33,119 bases of DNA, taken from the NCBI GenBank assembly GCA_030426245.1, contig JAUHYZ010000025.1, positions 1 through 33,119 of the forward strand, given 5' to 3'. The notes under the pieces were generated by a model that saw only the letters and a list, made by a program, of their open reading frames with translations, ran no database searches and had not been told where the DNA came from. The DNA comes from Alphaproteobacteria bacterium. Its GTDB lineage: Bacteria; Pseudomonadota; Alphaproteobacteria; Sphingomonadales; Sphingomonadaceae. Positions 32,277 to 33,119 of the stretch are shown here, in pieces. Position numbers and translations under genes: made by a program. Positions within the stretch are counted from its first letter, which is position 1. Each line of letters opens with the position of its first letter.

Positions 32277-32365
32277 ACTAATCGGACTCTTTTGCTTTGC
32301 TGCGGGAGGGTGCGCGCCTATTTCCCCTACACAGAGTTTCACACCAAACCACGGAGCATGACACA

Positions 32366-32932
32366 ATGGGTATTATAGGGAGCGAAATTAAGCCGTTTAC
32401 CGCCACCGCCTTCCAGGCCGGCAAGGACTTCTTCGACGTCACCGATGAGGACGTGAAGGGTAGCTGGTCGATCTTCTTCTTCTATCCGGCGGACTTCACT
32501 TTCGTCTGCCCGACCGAGCTTGAAGACATGGCCGACCAGTATGACGATCTTCAGAAGATGGGCGTCGAGGTTTACGGCGTGTCCACCGATACGCATTTCA
32601 GCCACAAGGCCTGGCATGACAGCTCGCCGGCCATCGGCAAGATCAAGTTCCCGATGCTGGGCGATCAGCTGCACACGATTTCGAAGAATTTCGGCGTGCT
32701 GCGCGAATCGATGGGCCTTTCCGACCGCGCGACCTTCCTGGTCGATCCGGACGGCGTAATCCAGGTGATGGAAATCACTTGCGAAGGCGTGGGCCGCAAC
32801 GCTTCGGAACTGGTCCGCAAGGTCAAGGCCGCACAATATGTGCGCGAACATCCCGGCCAGGTCTGTCCGGCCAAGTGGGAAGAAGGCAGCGAAACGCTGG
32901 CTCCCTCGCTCGACCTCGTTGGCAAGATCTAA
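32366..32932 (+). CDS. ahpC: Alkyl hydroperoxide reductase C (2-Cys peroxiredoxin)
   Basis: Reduces H2O2 and organic peroxides and is re-reduced by AhpF. The 188-residue protein has the peroxidatic Cys in [19 protein letters not shown] at about residue 47. [17 protein letters not shown] near residue 166 has the resolving Cys, and [16 protein letters not shown] matches the conserved third block. This is the bacterial AhpC1 (typical 2-Cys, decamer-forming) type. The ATG at 32366 ([11 protein letters not shown]) is preceded by GGAG at 9 bases; the frame opens further upstream but without homology. ahpF follows after 103 bp with a hairpin in between, and an OxyR-like inverted repeat lies upstream. 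Confidence 0.97.
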   Translation: MGIIGSEIKPFTATAFQAGKDFFDVTDEDVKGSWSIFFFYPADFTFVCPTELEDMADQYDDLQKMGVEVYGVSTDTHFSHKAWHDSSPAIGKIKFPMLGDQLHTISKNFGVLRESMGLSDRATFLVDPDGVIQVMEITCEGVGRNASELVRKVKAAQYVREHPGQVCPAKWEEGSETLAPSLDLVGKI

Positions 32933-32963
32933 GACCCCGACACCCTTTCATTAGGGCGCATGA

Positions 32964-32996
32964 GCGGCTCGGGGCGTACCCTGCGCTCCGGGCCGC
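32964..32996 (+). other. Stable hairpin between ahpC and ahpF
   Basis: GCGGCTCGGGG (32964-32974) pairs with CTCCGGGCCGC (32986-32996): 11 pairs including two G-T wobbles, with an 11-base loop. No T run follows, so full termination is unlikely. A hairpin here could protect the 3' end of an ahpC message or lower read-through into ahpF, giving more AhpC than AhpF. Confidence 0.55.
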
Positions 32997-33035
32997 ATTG
33001 CATTCAGTGACAGCGAACTTTTTGAGGAATTACCG

Positions 33036-33119
33036 ATGCTTGACGCCAATCTGACGGAGCAGCTCAAAACCTATCTCGGCAATCTGCGCGAGCCGATCGA
33101 GCTTGTCGCCTCGCTTGGC
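33036..33119 (+). CDS. ahpF: Alkyl hydroperoxide reductase subunit F, N-terminal 28 codons only
   Basis: The readable part translates to MLDANLTEQLKTYLGNLR followed by EPIELVASLG, matching the start of AhpF, the NADH-dependent flavoprotein that passes electrons to AhpC through its N-terminal thioredoxin-like domain. The window ends inside the gene, so the FAD, NADH and CxxC parts cannot be seen. GAGG lies 8 bases upstream of the ATG. Placement directly after ahpC supports the call. Confidence 0.9.
   Translation, partial: MLDANLTEQLKTYLGNLREPIELVASLG

Overview
The window looks like chromosomal DNA of a high-GC alphaproteobacterium, most likely of the order Sphingomonadales (Erythrobacteraceae or a relative). 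This is an inference. It rests on the HflK-HflC-DegP operon, an FzlA-like cell-division GST, a DUF1674 (SDHAF4-type) protein, a Mo-hydroxylase large subunit next to hemH, and an AhpC/AhpF pair. Almost all of the window is coding, mainly housekeeping genes in short convergent or divergent blocks. I saw no insertion sequence, prophage or CRISPR array.

Layout. Positions 1-18 hold the 5' end of a tRNA on the minus strand. Then come folK, an N-carbamoylputrescine amidase gene and an exported predicted methyltransferase (minus, 62-2308). msrA (plus) meets an rsmB-type rRNA methyltransferase gene (minus) with no spacer. Two small plus-strand genes follow (SDHAF4-like and glycine-zipper). A minus-strand block of five genes spans 4877-11419: mrp, a Tat-exported molybdopterin oxidoreductase large subunit, hemH, an MFS exporter and an unknown membrane-anchored protein. 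Divergent from mrp runs the membrane quality-control operon hflK-hflC-degP (11513-15191), closed by a clear terminator. pbp1A, msrB and fzlA-like lie on minus (15367-18799), followed by a stand-alone LigD-type polymerase domain (plus).

The stretch 20222-28564 is a metabolic cluster: NTF2-like protein, aldehyde dehydrogenase, LigW-like metal-dependent decarboxylase, benzoylformate-decarboxylase-like ThDP enzyme, SDR, DUF3237 protein and GMC alcohol oxidase/dehydrogenase. Alcohol-to-aldehyde, aldehyde-to-acid and two kinds of decarboxylation together fit breakdown of aromatic, lignin-type side chains and carboxylates. The substrate is not visible in the sequence, and no ring-cleaving enzyme, transporter or regulator is in the window.

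After the cluster, ruvA and ruvB (minus) are separated by an AT-richer gene of unknown function that overlaps the ruvA stop and the ruvB start. It is the most foreign-looking gene here and the best candidate for something undescribed. aroC, a hairpin-rich intergenic element, ahpC with a LysR/OxyR-like upstream repeat, and the first 28 codons of ahpF complete the window.

Limits: all calls come from reading motifs by eye. No alignment, HMM, promoter or folding software was run, and comparisons with family members are from memory.
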